The position numbers were made by a program, and so were the translations under genes. Shown here one piece after another: positions 1 through 12,209 of a DNA stretch of 64,000 nucleotides; position 1 is the stretch's first letter, and each line of letters opens with the position of its first letter. Below the pieces are notes generated by a model. It did not search any database and was not told the origin of the DNA. It worked only from the letters and a program-made list of their open reading frames with translations. This DNA is from Theobroma cacao (Eukaryota; Streptophyta; Magnoliopsida; Malvales; Malvaceae), in NCBI RefSeq assembly GCF_000208745.1, contig NC_030856.1, positions 7,147,045 to 7,211,044 of the forward strand, in the 5' to 3' direction.

Positions 1-3000
1 CATCATCCATTGAGGGGCCCCCGGGATACCTAACCAACATGCCAAAGATTATATGACGAGAGGAGTGATAAATGATGAAAGATGAAGTTACATAGACTCC
101 TCCAACATTTAAAAGTCCTTCTCACTGACTCACGGTTGATTTGATGTATGGTGATGGGATATATATCATGGATTTGCTGTCTACAATATTGTAGAAAGAG
201 GACAAAAGCAATGGAAGCCCTAGGCAATACCACGGATGCTGGAGATACAACAGAGAAATCCAAAACATTAATAGGATCCTTCTTGTTTGACTTATCCGAC
301 TTGATAATGCCCATGTTTGGAACCAGTACAACGTTCTATTTGTGATGGGGAGGCGTTTCCCTTATTTCCATTTCACCCCTTTTCTACTTTTGCTTAATAC
401 CAGTAATGCTATACTCACAACCAACGCAATGATTACAATTAATACTCGCCATGTTTCATCATCTTTTTTCCAATTAAAATAGTAAGATGATCACTTAATT
501 TGGAACTAACAGAGTGAAAGAAAATGACATTTTTAATGTATGGGAGTGAGTGGGTCAATCAAACTGTTCCGGCCTCAAAGAGATTTCCAACTTGTTCACG
601 GCTCCTCTTCAATAAATTTCTTGAAAGCAACAGGGTGAAGTGTGCACAACAATGGAGCAAGTACACATATTGGATAGAGCCAGTTAAAAGAGGGAGAGAG
701 ATTGGAGCACAAGGCAAATTATTGTTGGATTAAATTTGAACAGGTAAAAAGCAAAATAGGGAGTGGTGATTGCGATTGTACACTGTGGGGGGGGGGGGGG
801 AAGGGATGCTGAGTTCTGCTTCTGATCAATGGGAGGTAGCCAAGGTCATATCCAGCAGAAACCCCTCCAAGAAGCTCAGGTCTAGTAGCTGTCATTGCAA
901 AAGCTGAAGAGAGTTTTGGTCAGACATATTGCCCCTTGAAAAGTGATTGAGATTGTTAGGATAATTAGGTTAGAAGATATCACAATGATTGAGCCAATGT
1001 TTCACCAAAGTCTAGCAAGAAGAATCTAAAGTTACAAAACGACGTACACTTGTCGTTTTAAATTGGTGAGTGGCACTACTCTTTTGTACATGTTTAGCTT
1101 CAATAATTGGATGGTAAATCATCGTCTCCTCCTTGCCCTAATTAATGGGCTTATTGGCTTTAATTTGTACGTAAATGGGAACGTTTTTACATATGTTCTT
1201 TGTCTATCCTCGTTGGTGATTAACTCAAACAAAAGGAAAAGGTCACTCTCGATTACGTACGTGTTCCCATTGAGTAATGCATGTATTCTCTGTTCAAAGA
1301 GTCGAATTTAAATATTTTTTCCCTCTCTTTCTCTGTTTTTTTGAAACCATTTTAATCTTTAGTGAAGCAGCTTCATTTGTCATCTTTCTTTTATATTGAT
1401 TGAGATGATCCTTTTGTTATAATCACTAACCCAAATTATGCTTGGAGTTAATGTTGTTGTCCATAAGCCACCTTGGAAACCTTGCACATCAGTTGTACAA
1501 TAAATATGAAGAATAATAGAATTTATTTTACGCAAAAGTTAATTTTTCATTTAAATTTAAATGAAATAGATTATTCATATGATAAAATAATAATTTGGGT
1601 CAGGTGAGGCAAGGCTTTGAGGGTTGAAATCATTGACCAAGCCTAGTCTGAAACGACCCGGGCTTGCTGGTCTAACAGGCTACCTAGCCCAGTTACAGGT
1701 CTAAGTAACCCAAAGCCAATAATCGCACCTAACAAGCTCCAAGAAACATTATACAAGTTAGGACGGAGGAAAGCTGAGAAACCCTCAAAACCCATCCTAG
1801 AGAGGATTGGTGCCGCATGTAAGCTTCGAGGAAGCTCATCCCAAGATCTCTAAGTTAAATTACAACTATGTACAAAGCCCCAAAGTCAAATTGAGACATA
1901 TTTAATTACTATTTTTAAAAAAATAAGATCAATACAACTGTCAAAAAAGCCAAAAAAGTTACCTCGTGCTATCTGTATTTTGATTTGAACTTCTCCTTCA
2001 CTGCTTGAAACACAATGGTTTCAATAAAACTTTGCTAGACATCTGCTCTCATTCTCATGGCAGGTATGTTTGCCAAATCCTCCGTATCTACCCCCTACAA
2101 ACTGTATTGATTAAGAGTCTTACAACTGTTGCTGATGCTTTGCAATTTGCGCAACATGCAAACCATTTAACATTATAATGTCTACTCTTTTTCTCATTCC
2201 AGAAAAATGTTCATTGCTTTGTGGGGTTGATATTTGAAGAAACTATTATAACAGTTATAACCTAGATAACATGAGCTGAACTGAAAACTATATAATTAAG
2301 TGCAATTTGCAAACTAAGAGCTAAGCAAAATAGCAATAAAAGCAGCTAAATTTAACAAGATGCATCTTCAGATGCTGGAGTAGCTGTTGCAGCCAAGAAA
2401 AGAATGAGAAGACACTGGCAGGTATGCAACAGAAAGAATGATTGAGCCAACAGCTAGATGGGAGGGCACTGCAAGCATAGTTTGCTTAATCAGTAATTTA
2501 ATTGCCACCAGCTTCGTATACAGAGAACTGTATAAGAAGCTCTTGAAGTACATTTGCTTAACATGAATCTTGTACATGAAATATAAAACAAAGGGGAAGA
2601 TTGAAAGGGACTTTGAGAGATGCCTAATCTGCTATCCCGAATCAGCTGTAAAACAGTAAGTCTCTACAATGTAACTCAAAAGCTGCAAGGAAAATGGCAG
2701 ACATGAGAATTATGCTCATCAGATGAGGAGCCAGACAAGAGAACAGCTGCACATCTACCTCTGAGGTGATCAATAGCAAACATAATATCACATATGTCCT
2801 GAGCTGTTGTATATTCGGAGTTTATATCAGACCAAACATTCCAAAATTTACGCTAGTGAATGTCTTTTGATTGTTTTTCTTATTTATTTCTATGCAGCTT
2901 GTTCAAGTCTAATCGCTTTAATGAAGGTTCTCATCTGATTGAAGTGCATCAGATTCAATTTAACAATCACTGCCACAAGAATCTTTAAAACCAAGACAGA

Positions 3001-3724
3001 TGGAAATTGAAATTTTGCATCCAAAATGGATTTCTAAATTGCATAACTCCTCATATATCTCCGACTCCATCCCTTTTGCTAGACTCTATGTTAGTTCCAA
3101 TCTTTACATCTCTGAATTCTCACCCAAAAGAGAAAGTTAAATCTCTTCATCCACAGGCAACAGGCACCACATCCAATTCCTGATCTCCCTAGATGAAACT
3201 TCAGTACACATTTGCATTGCGGATTGCCACCCGTGTTTGGTCTATTTGGTCCTCTACAAGTGAAAGTTCTCCGACTACTGTTTACAAAATCCATTCCAAG
3301 GCTCAAAATTCCACCATTTTTTGGCCCTTAAACACCCTAGACATTCAAGGATTCCCTTAATAGAATTCAACTAACATTTCTCTAAAATTCAGCACCCAGG
3401 ATTAACTGTTGCAAGTAAATGAAATTTAATTTAAAAACCACATAATTAGGCCAAAACATGAAAACCCACAACCAATTTTTTTTAATATACGCCGTTGAAC
3501 CGCTGTAGAACCAAAATCCCTATCACCCAAACCAGCTTAGTATAACTAGTAATAATTCAAAGAACAAAATTAGACCAAATTATACAAATTTAGTAACAAG
3601 AAAAAAAAAACAGAAACGAACTCATATAATGAATAGACAACATTATCATCGTAAATCAACAATTCCACACAAAGACCATTATTCGCTACAAATTTTGTTC
3701 TTCCAAAATGAAAAACCTGAAAAA
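1..3724. other. Left-end region without a recognised gene
   Basis: No open frame here longer than about 95 codons resembles a protein family I know, on either strand. There is a poly-G run near 787-800. A stretch at about 1600-1860 is more GC-rich than its surroundings and looks like a decayed repeat. The part from about 2340 to 3724 lies downstream of the minus-strand gene at 3725 and may include its 3' untranslated region. I cannot exclude terminal exons of a gene lying to the left. Confidence 0.5.
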
Positions 3725-4024
3725 TTATTCGATGGGTTTAGTTGCAGCATTGGTAGAGCTTAAAATTTTCGGTTGCTGATGAATCCCTTGTTGTTGCTGA
3801 ACGGATTTTCGCTCTAGCTCTCGCCATTTGTTGATTCCAATACTAAAGATAACTGCAAATATAAATAAATAAATAAATAATCAAAGCAAGTCTCTTTTAG
3901 GGTTAGAATAAAAAAAAAAAAGAAGAAAAGAGATTGACTGAAGATAGTTACACGCAGCGCCGGCGAAGTAGAGGAGACGGAGGACTTTGGGGCCAGGGGG
4001 ACCTGCCGCTTCTTCACCCGTCAT
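3725..4024 (-). CDS. Small single-pass membrane protein, function unknown
   Basis: Two exons, 3952-4024 and 3725-3852, join across a GT-AG intron (donor GTAACT, acceptor TTGCAG) to give 66 residues. The product begins MTGEEAAGPPGPKVLRLLYF and has one hydrophobic segment at about residues 17-32, then a charged stretch with the motif INKWRELERKS and a Gln-rich tail ending at TAA 3725-3727. The acidic, Pro/Gly-rich head, single membrane span and short polar tail suggest a small organelle or endomembrane protein, but I do not recognise a named family. The start is the only ATG before the hydrophobic segment. The intron contains an (AAAT)n run. The gene is head-to-head with ALG2, with 259 bp between the start codons. 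Exon lengths (73 and 128) sum to 201. Confidence 0.72.
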
Positions 4025-4283
4025 TTCACTTTGATTCCTTTGCTACGGCGTGGATATTTTCAGCTGAGAGGTTTGAGAGAGAAAAAGTAGTGCGTCCTTT
4101 TTCTTAGTAAATAATGATGAGAAAGAAGGGCAACGCGGGAAAATTATATTAAAGTACAAACCCTTCATTTAATCCTACTCCTTGGTTCTTTGTCTGTCTG
4201 ACGACGACTCCTTTCCTCTTTCTGCCCCTCCCCTTCGTATCTAAACGCTATATCTCGTCGGTCATTGAAGGAAAGCAAACAAA
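4025..4283. promoter_or_regulatory. Shared divergent promoter of the small membrane protein gene and ALG2
   Basis: The 259 bp between two outward-facing start codons must contain both 5' untranslated regions and both core promoters. It is pyrimidine-rich toward ALG2 and has no clear TATA box. This fits a TATA-less bidirectional promoter of housekeeping type, which is an inference from spacing only. Confidence 0.45.
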
Positions 4284-7099
4284 ATGGAGAGAAAGCAAAG
4301 CTCCAAGTTGAACATAGCCTTCATACACCCAGATCTTGGCATAGGTACCCCTTTCTCCGCCGATAAATTTTAATTGTGAAAAAAAAAAGCCTTTGAGGTA
4401 ATTTTATTACTGCCCTTTGATTGGTTGCTGAGAAAAGTGAAGAAATCAACAGGAAAAAAAAAGGAGATAATTTTTAGGTTTATTTTGGTGGATAATTAGG
4501 TTTCCAAGTTTTAATTTTGAGTAGGAAAAAGCTTAATCTTGTTATTTGAATTCGAGGTTTGAGATTATTAGTTTCCATAGCAAATATCAGTTAATTTTCT
4601 TTTTCCAGATTAAAAAAGATAAAATTTTTATGCTGTTGCTCGTCTGTTCTGATTTAAAGGTGGAGCTGAAAGATTGATTGTTGATGCGGCTGTTGAATTA
4701 GCATCCCATGGGCACAGTGTTCATATTTTCACAGCTCACCATGACAAAAATAGATGCTTTGAGGAAACCCGTGCTGGTAAATTTCTTTTCTATTCTTTCA
4801 ATAATTTTAGCAGCTTATTTATGAAGTTAAGAATAGACAGATTGGAAAGAGAAATTTTTATCAGAATTATGATTTATCTTTTGAAGTTCATTTCAAATTA
4901 TAAGGAACATAGTTTATTAAAACTATTTGCAGTAAGTATACTGCTCGATTATAGCTGAGCAGGAGAACAGAATTAGACTTAGTTCCGACTTAGAAAAAGT
5001 GTCTAACCGAAATTCAATTACATCCTGGCATGGTTATCCAGGTATCTTTCCAGTTACAGTATACGGTGACTTCCTACCACGACATATTTTCTACCGTCTT
5101 CATGCTGTATGTGCATATCTGCGCTGCATGTTTGTTGCTCTTTGTGTGCTGTTCATGTGGCCATCATATGATGTTATAGTAGCAGACCTGGTCTCTGTTG
5201 TCATCCCATTGGTGAAACTTAAAAAGTCAACAAAGGTATATAAAATTAATCTATATGAATTGTTATCTAGAATTTCTGGTGTGATAGCTCTTTCACGTAG
5301 CACTCCTTTTCTCGCAGGTTGTGTTCTATTGTCATTTTCCAGATTTGTTGCTAGCTCAGCATACAACGTTTCTTAGGAGGATGTACAGGAAACCTATTGA
5401 TTTTATAGAAGAACTGACAACAGGTTGGGTCCCTGTACGGCCTCTTTGTCCTTATGGAATGTGGAATATAATGTTCATCTTTATTTGTTCTTTTGCTATG
5501 TTTTGGAAATTGGGATGCAGGAATGGCAGATATGATACTTGTTAATAGCAGATTTACTGCATCTATCTTTGCGAAAACATTTAAGCATCTTCATGCACGA
5601 GGAATTAGACCAGCTGTTCTTCACCCTGCAGTTAATGTGGATCAGTTTGAGAAGCCTCATTCTTATAAGTAACCAACATGCTCTTACATCCCGTGGTCTC
5701 CTTTTGTTTAAACTCTCATGTTGAAACATTTCTTCAATTATGTAAAACTTAACACCATAAGCTTCACTCTGAACAATATTTTGTTACTTTGGCTAGGTTG
5801 AATTTTCTCTCCATCAATCGCTTTGAAAGGAAAAAAAACATAGATTTAGCAGTTTCTGCTTTTGCGATGCTTCACACTCTTGAAGGAAATATCCATCAAA
5901 CCTCTAAACTGGCTGATGCTAACTTGACAATTGCTGGTAAGTTCCTTCTCATTTTTTTTTATGAATACTACCATTAGACATTTTAAGCTGACTGATAGAT
6001 TTTGTATTTGGATAGAATATCTTCATCTCATTATTTTTTTGTGGTGACATGGGGAGTACTTCAATTAGGATTTGTCACTTATTAAGTGTATTATTTTTTT
6101 TAAAAAAAAATGAAGTTCACAATGCTGTAGTTGAGTCTTGATATATGTAATAGCCTCGAATACTGTTGTGCTGCAATGTCAGTATAAACAGGTTAGAAAG
6201 TCTGTGACAGGTAACCCTGATATATCCAACTGTCACAGTGGAGTATATAGAGAAGATGCTCTGTTGGCCAGGATATTTCATATGTTTTCTTACAAATAGT
6301 TACTTGGGGAAGGTTGGACAGGCAGAACTTTAGTTATAATTGTTGGTTGCACACCTGGTATTCCATTGAAAAGGATCATTGTGATCCAGGGATTTCACTT
6401 AACTTCTCAGCATGTGCTGTGTAAATGTGAAAGCAATAGTGTTTCTAATATGGATAATAAATGGTTTCGTTCTTTCTCTTTCACCTTCTGGTATTACTTT
6501 CTGCAGTAAAATGAACATAGATTTTTTTCTCTCTCTTCATTTAAATTTTAGGTGGATATGATAGACGCCTAAGGGAAAATGTGGAGTACTTAGAGGAGCT
6601 CAAAAGCTTAGCAGAGAGGGAAGGAGTGGCTGATCGGGTTAATTTTGTTACATCTTGCTCAACAGCAGAAAGGAATTCTCTGCTCTCTCAATGCCTATGT
6701 GTCCTTTATACACCAACGGTATGTTGGCATATATTTTTCTCAAGAATTAATAAGATTAATGATTGAAAAGTAAGTTTAACATACAACATTTCCAATTCAA
6801 TGCAGGATGAACACTTCGGCATTGTTCCATTAGAGGCGATGGCAGCACAAAAGCCTGTTATAGCATGCAACAGCGGGGGTCCTGTGGAAACAATTAAGAA
6901 TGGGGAAACTGGATTTCTTTGTGATCCAACTCCAAAGGACTTTGCTTTGGCCATGGCTAAACTCATTCAAGACCCAGAGATGGCAAAGAGACTGGGGGAA
7001 CAGGCTAGGCAGCATGTCAATGAATCATTTTCTACAAGGATTTTTGGCCAGCGTTTGAATCAGTTTCTTCTGGATGTTGCTGGAAATAAGCAGGACTGA
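4284..7099 (+). CDS. ALG2: ALG2, alpha-1,3/1,6-mannosyltransferase of N-glycan precursor synthesis
   Basis: Eight exons (4284-4344, 4660-4776, 5042-5235, 5318-5423, 5521-5668, 5797-5936, 6552-6718, 6806-7099) with GT-AG introns encode 408 residues, about the usual length for plant ALG2. The family adds the second and third mannose to dolichol-PP-GlcNAc2-Man on the cytosolic face of the ER, using GDP-mannose. The N-terminus carries the glycosyltransferase-4 signature GIGGAER at residues 19-25. Exon 3 has a hydrophobic segment around [20 protein letters not shown] that fits membrane association. Exon 5 has the typical [10 protein letters not shown] stretch, exon 6 the NRFERKKNI stretch, and exon 8 the GT4 EX7E motif EHFGIVPLE at residues 313-321. 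No lesion is visible and every exon junction keeps frame, so the gene looks functional. Confidence 0.95.
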
Positions 7100-8019
7100 G
7101 AATGGGGATTAGAAATGAAAGATGACCTTGTACAACATAATATGTGGACACTGTCAACATTAGCCTATCCTTACATCATCCGTAGTGTTTTCTTTCTTGA
7201 GCTATTAGGAGGGATGACATTTATACTTGAGATGGTCAGCCCAGTCAACTAAATCTAATGACTTATTATATGAGTGTGATTTAACACTAGTTGGATTTTA
7301 CAGCTACTAGGGCGAGAAAAATGCAATATTTTTGTGGTTTTGTTGACTCCGTTATTGTTCCATAATGGACAATTGCATTTTGCTTATTTAGATAATTTTT
7401 GGGTTTGCGTTGATGAAACCTTGAAGATATGTTTTCATGCATTGCAAAGTGAGAACTTGATGATTAATTTGATTGTAGTTTTGGAGACAGCATAAGAATT
7501 ACAAATCAATTGATATCAAAGACATGGTTTCTTTGCAAGCATGTGATGTGATAACTGAGATTTGATTTGCCCTTTCCTTTGTTTACTTTTGATAGTGAAA
7601 TCTGGACAAGGTGAAAGGCTTTCCGCAATGAAATTCATCAGTTGAAGACTGCTAATAAGACATACCAGATTGAATAAATTGAGATAAGATGATATATCTA
7701 GTAGAACTCTAAATGCAGATACGCCATGGTGACTAGGCTTCTGAGCTTGCAGTTGGCAGATATTTCAGATGCCACTAAGCCTCCCTGAGATCACCACTCT
7801 AAGTCTTTTACGGCAATGTTATCTTTTCAGCTCATTTTCTTCAATTTCTCAGATCACCATTCTTCTCTTTTATTGCAAAATGATCTAGTAATCGGTAACT
7901 TACGAATGTATTAAGAAATTTTATCTTTTGGGGCAGTTTCTGTTTCTATCATTCTTGGATGTTGCAGTATAACCCCTTAAAAAAATCTTGGCTACGTTCT
8001 CTCTGCTAAATTTCGACAC
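7100..8019. other. ALG2 3' region and intergenic DNA
   Basis: AT-rich sequence that includes the ALG2 3' untranslated region and the upstream region of the pathogen-related pseudogene. I see no open frame or repeat worth naming. Confidence 0.5.
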
Positions 8020-9260
8020 ATGATGGCTAGTGAGAAACAACAGGAGACTATGGCTAAAATTGTAGGAGATAAATACTGCTCAATCTTGAATGAAGTATCA
8101 GAGAACATAGAGTGGAGACATGGAGGCCCTCCCATTTTCGATGCTGTAAACAAGCTCTTTGAAGAAGGCAGAGCCAATGTAGGTGGCTAGCTCTTTCAGT
8201 TGATTAATCTCTCTTTCTCTTGAGTATGGTCTTTTATTCTTATCTTCTACTTAGTTTGCAGGAATGGCCTAAGGGATCAATAGAAGAAACAGTTCAAATG
8301 CCGTCAAGTCATGGGAGGTAGAGCTTTCTCACAAGACTAGTTTACAAGACTTCAAAACTATAAATCCAGAAAAGTTCAAGCTCATTGTTAATGGTATCTG
8401 ATACTCTTGGTTACCCTTTTCAATCATACGTTCAAAACCATGGATTTTTCAAATAAGTTGTTGGTGACTTTGATGTAAAGAAGCTAAATTTCATGACAAA
8501 TAGGAAGGGAAGGACTGTCAGGGGAAGAGACTCTTAAGCTTGGAAACTACAATGCCTTATTAAAGAACTCTCCGCCAGAGGAGTTTCAGTACTACAAATC
8601 AGATGAATAGAACTTTGAATCATCCCATGATGCTTTTCGGACAGCTCTGCCTCGTGGATTTGCATGGGAAGTAATCAGTGTTGACTCAGGACCTCCTTTG
8701 ATAACTTTCAAATTCAGGCACTGGGGTTATTTTGAGGGTCCTTACAAAGGACATGCCCCCACGGGGGAAATGGTTTGAGTTCTATGGGATTGGAGTTATG
8801 AAGGTTTCTTCCCTGCTCTCTCTCTCTCTCTCTCTCTCTACAGATTCAGAAGCTATCTATCATTCATAATCATTTAGATTGGACATTGAATTTTGCTGTT
8901 AATCCATGATCTTGAACAATGTGGTGAATTCTATGAGGTTGCTAAAGAAAATGTGGTGAAAAACAGTACTCAATATCATTGACATTTCTCAAGCAGCTTT
9001 CTCTTTTGGCCTCATCTGGTGAACTTCTCCCATCAGTAAGAGTCCTAGCTTTGAAACTATGAGGATTCGTTAATCTATTTGTTTTCCCATTCAGGTTGAT
9101 GAATCAATGAGGGTAGAGGAGGTTGGAAATTTACTATGATCCAGCAGAGCTGTTTGCAGGCCTTCTCAAGGGACCACGTAGCTCATCAAGTTCAAACACA
9201 AAACAACACAATTCCAATGATACGTCGACATCTACTCATCACTGTCCATTCTGCAAGTGA
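8020..9260 (+). pseudogene. Pathogen-related protein pseudogene
   Basis: A broken copy of the gene at 12210-14078 with the same four-exon layout. The first exon starts MMASEKQQETMAK and keeps IEWRHGGPP and AVNKLFEEGRA. Exon 2 (about 8263-8394) has lost one A in the run before its VKSWEVE-like part, which shifts the frame. Exon 3 (about 8504-8802) has an in-frame TAG in place of the second Glu of DEETFESS (about 8608), then an extra T after ATGG near 8772 that gives TGA. Exon 4 (about 9094-9260) has an extra G in its GTTGGA stretch that shifts the frame again, yet still ends with CPF-C-K and TGA like the intact copy. A (CT)n run sits in the third intron. At least four independent lesions make it non-functional; transcription is possible. 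Confidence 0.88.
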
Positions 9261-12151
9261 ACAAATAAACAGGTTTTGCACCCTTTTTTGTGATGCAAAT
9301 ATAAGTTGATTCAGCCTACAAAACAACACATCTTTCCTAGCAAATGTCAAATGTAAACAAAACATGGGAATATGATCAAGGACTTAGATCACTTGTCTTG
9401 TTAGCTTGATTAATTGTTTGCTATGCACAGTTTTATGAAAGCTAAAATGGATAAAATAGTAGTATCATGCTAAGTGGTCCAAAATTTAAACAGATGAGGC
9501 TCTGTAAAGGTGCTGGATGCAAATTGTGGGGGTGGAATGGAGCTCAACTGACTCCTGCGTGGTGGTTTGGCTGTCAATTAACTTGACTTGCTTGGGGATG
9601 GAAGTAGATATTGTGCTAGAGGTCAAGATTTAAAGTTTTCTTGGATTGTTAGTCAGAGTTTGTGCTAAAACATAGGTGGTTTTGTTTTAGGTTAATTGTT
9701 TTTGGATTTAATGGCACGATTTAGAATTTCTTTACTTGTGATATTTGTGTACACCTAGCAGTTTTTTTGGAGTTGGAAAGGTCGGGTTTTTTGTTTAGGG
9801 ATCTAATAGCTAATGTGGAGTCACCAACTCCCTTTTTTTAGTGCTTGAATCCTTTTGTAATTTTGCTATCATCTTTTTGTAGTGGTTGAATCTTTTTATT
9901 ATTTTTTTTTCAGTGGTTGTATCATTTTGTAATTTTACTATAATCTTTTTTCATAATTTGATTTGATGTGTCACTATAATTTTTTTTTTTAGTTTGATTT
10001 GATATATCACTATAAATTCTATCTTTTAAGGTTCAAAACTTGATATGGTATGCAAGTTACGTGAAATTAATAAATTTATTTTTTTTTAAAATTGATTAAT
10101 TGTCATTAGGTAAAATATTATTTGTTATATTCATATCGTGTAGATATGACATTGACGTGAAATGTTAAAATGCCACATAGTCATGTTATAATGACATGTA
10201 AGCCTGCCACGTCACTATCCATAATGACATGTCAATATACCACATCATCACCACATGACAAATGACAATTTGACCAACGATAATGAGTTAACCCTTAATT
10301 ATAAGGATTTCTTTAATCACAAATGAAAGTATCATACCTTGATTTTTGAATTTTCGTGAATAATTTTAAGATATTTTTTTAAAATATTATACCTATCAAT
10401 TTTTATAAACAATTATTGTTTAAATGAATGTGTGGTTTGAGCCGTTGTTTTGAACCCTAGTTTATACTAGGATTCATGTGAAGGTATTAATTTATTGTTT
10501 TTATTGATATATTTAAATATATACGTCATTATTGAATCGAATATTCGTTTGCAGCAGGAGTTTGACCATTTACATGCAAATATTTCTTTTTTATTTACTT
10601 ATTTTGAATCTGGAATTGTATGTTTATTTCACTAAAAATCTTCAAGTGTTCCAAAAAAATTTGACTTTGGACATCCACGTAACAAATATTATGAGTAAGA
10701 ATTTTTTTATTATTTTTCCCTATAATATTTAGTTGTATTGATCAACACGTAAATTTCATATTCAGCCAGTTTTATAATTTTTCTCTTTAAAAGATTCTGC
10801 TGACAATTATGAAATTCCAAATTAAATAAAGTAGATTAAGCAATTAAATTTTCCATTAATTGTAGGTTGAAAACTTTAGTAAACAATTAACAAGTCTACT
10901 TCATTGATTTCCTGGAGATAGAGAGACCTGCAAATGATTATAAAGAAAAAAAAAAACTATGGGATCCATTTGGAAGCTAATAATCATTTGGTGAAAGAAA
11001 GAATCAAGCTCTTTTGATTGGTGCACCTGCACTATGACATTAGCAGTAGGTTGGTACCTCATTTTATTTCTAGGAAGTTTGAATTGTTCAAAACCATTGA
11101 TTGTTTGATTCAATTATGAGTGAAACAATTGCATTAAAATTCAAGCTTGACTGACTGACTGACTTATCCCACTTGCAAAATGTCAAAGTTGGCTCTTAAC
11201 AAAGGGATTGGAATCCTATGACAGAAGTGGGTCCAAAGATGACAGAAGAACTTTGAGCATTGCATGAACATCCAGGAAGAAGTCAAGTATCCAATTTGAA
11301 TGGGTGGTTTTAAGGTGAATGGATTGAAATGGGAAACCTCCCTAGTTAATGCGAATTTATTCTCCAAAACTCAGGTAAACCTCTGGAAACTTTAAGGTTT
11401 TTGATTGGTTTACACTTGTTTTTCATTTTTGAGTCAATTACCTAGGAAAACAAACAACAAAGAAGGGCAGGCATGCACCAATGACGACCAGAAATCGACA
11501 ATGGGAATCTTCGGATGTTAAACAGTGTGCTATTTGATCTTATATACATATACATGTCCATGGAGAATCTTCAATATATGTATCTTAATTCGTAACAGTA
11601 CAAGGATGGAGACAAATACATAAACATAGAAATGATGGTTTTACCTAGAAATACATAAACATATGCACAGGATATACTATATGCTTATTTTGATGATCAT
11701 CTTGTAGTAGGTGACAGACAACACGAAAGTCGAGCACATGGCTTGGTTGCCATTCGACACCCTTCATTCGTAAGAAATTGAAACATATAGCTTTATATAA
11801 AGAGAAAGATAGATACTAATTTCTTTATTATTTTTCAGATATGGACTCGTGATATATTTTTAATAATTGATATTAAATTATGTGATGAAAATAATTTATT
11901 CTCATTTATGAAACTCACTTGTAATAAAAATTTATGTTCTAACCGTTACAATGTCTCCTTTCCCTTGAAGTCTCGACATTGAACATGTGGGTGCTATAGG
12001 CTCCACAAGAATCTGACACTTGAACTAGTTATTTATCCTTAGGGTTTGTGGGTCCAAATTGGAAAATACATAGAGGCAAGGTGTAGGGAAATCTTCCATT
12101 CTCAAAATTTAACCTTGGGTATATTTAACCATGATGTTGCCCATATTCTTC
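9261..12151. other. Long AT-rich intergenic region between the pathogen-related paralogues
   Basis: No gene is recognised. About 9830-9960 holds three imperfect copies of a T-rich unit containing GTGGTTGAATC-like sequence. About 10085-10300 is a MITE-like copy listed separately. Open frames here are short and AT-driven. Confidence 0.5.
10085..10300. mobile_element. MITE-like inverted-repeat element, same family as 46190-46565
   Basis: The left arm around 10088-10128 and the reverse complement of the right arm around 10253-10300 resemble each other (both contain a TTGATTAATT/GGTTAACTC-like block, then AAAATatta and TTGTCAT). The centre is full of ATGACATG and CCACAT words. The arms and centre also resemble the element at 46190-46565. 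Ends and target duplication are not resolved, and no transposase is encoded. Confidence 0.45.
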
Positions 12152-12158
12152 TATAAAA
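12152..12158 (+). promoter_or_regulatory. TATA box of the pathogen-related gene
   Basis: TATAAAA lies 52 bp upstream of the ATG at 12210, a spacing that allows a 5' leader of roughly 20-25 nt. Confidence 0.55.
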
Positions 12159-12209
12159 GCTGACCACCAAGTTGCTGTTCTTCAATTGCAAATTTGTCAA
12201 GACTTTAGC

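Noticed and set aside
148..345. 65-codon frame at the left end, considered as a terminal exon
   Set aside because: No splice context or family match could be shown; left as unassigned.
5100..5366. 88-codon minus-strand frame
   Set aside because: Antisense to ALG2 exons 3-4 and their intron.
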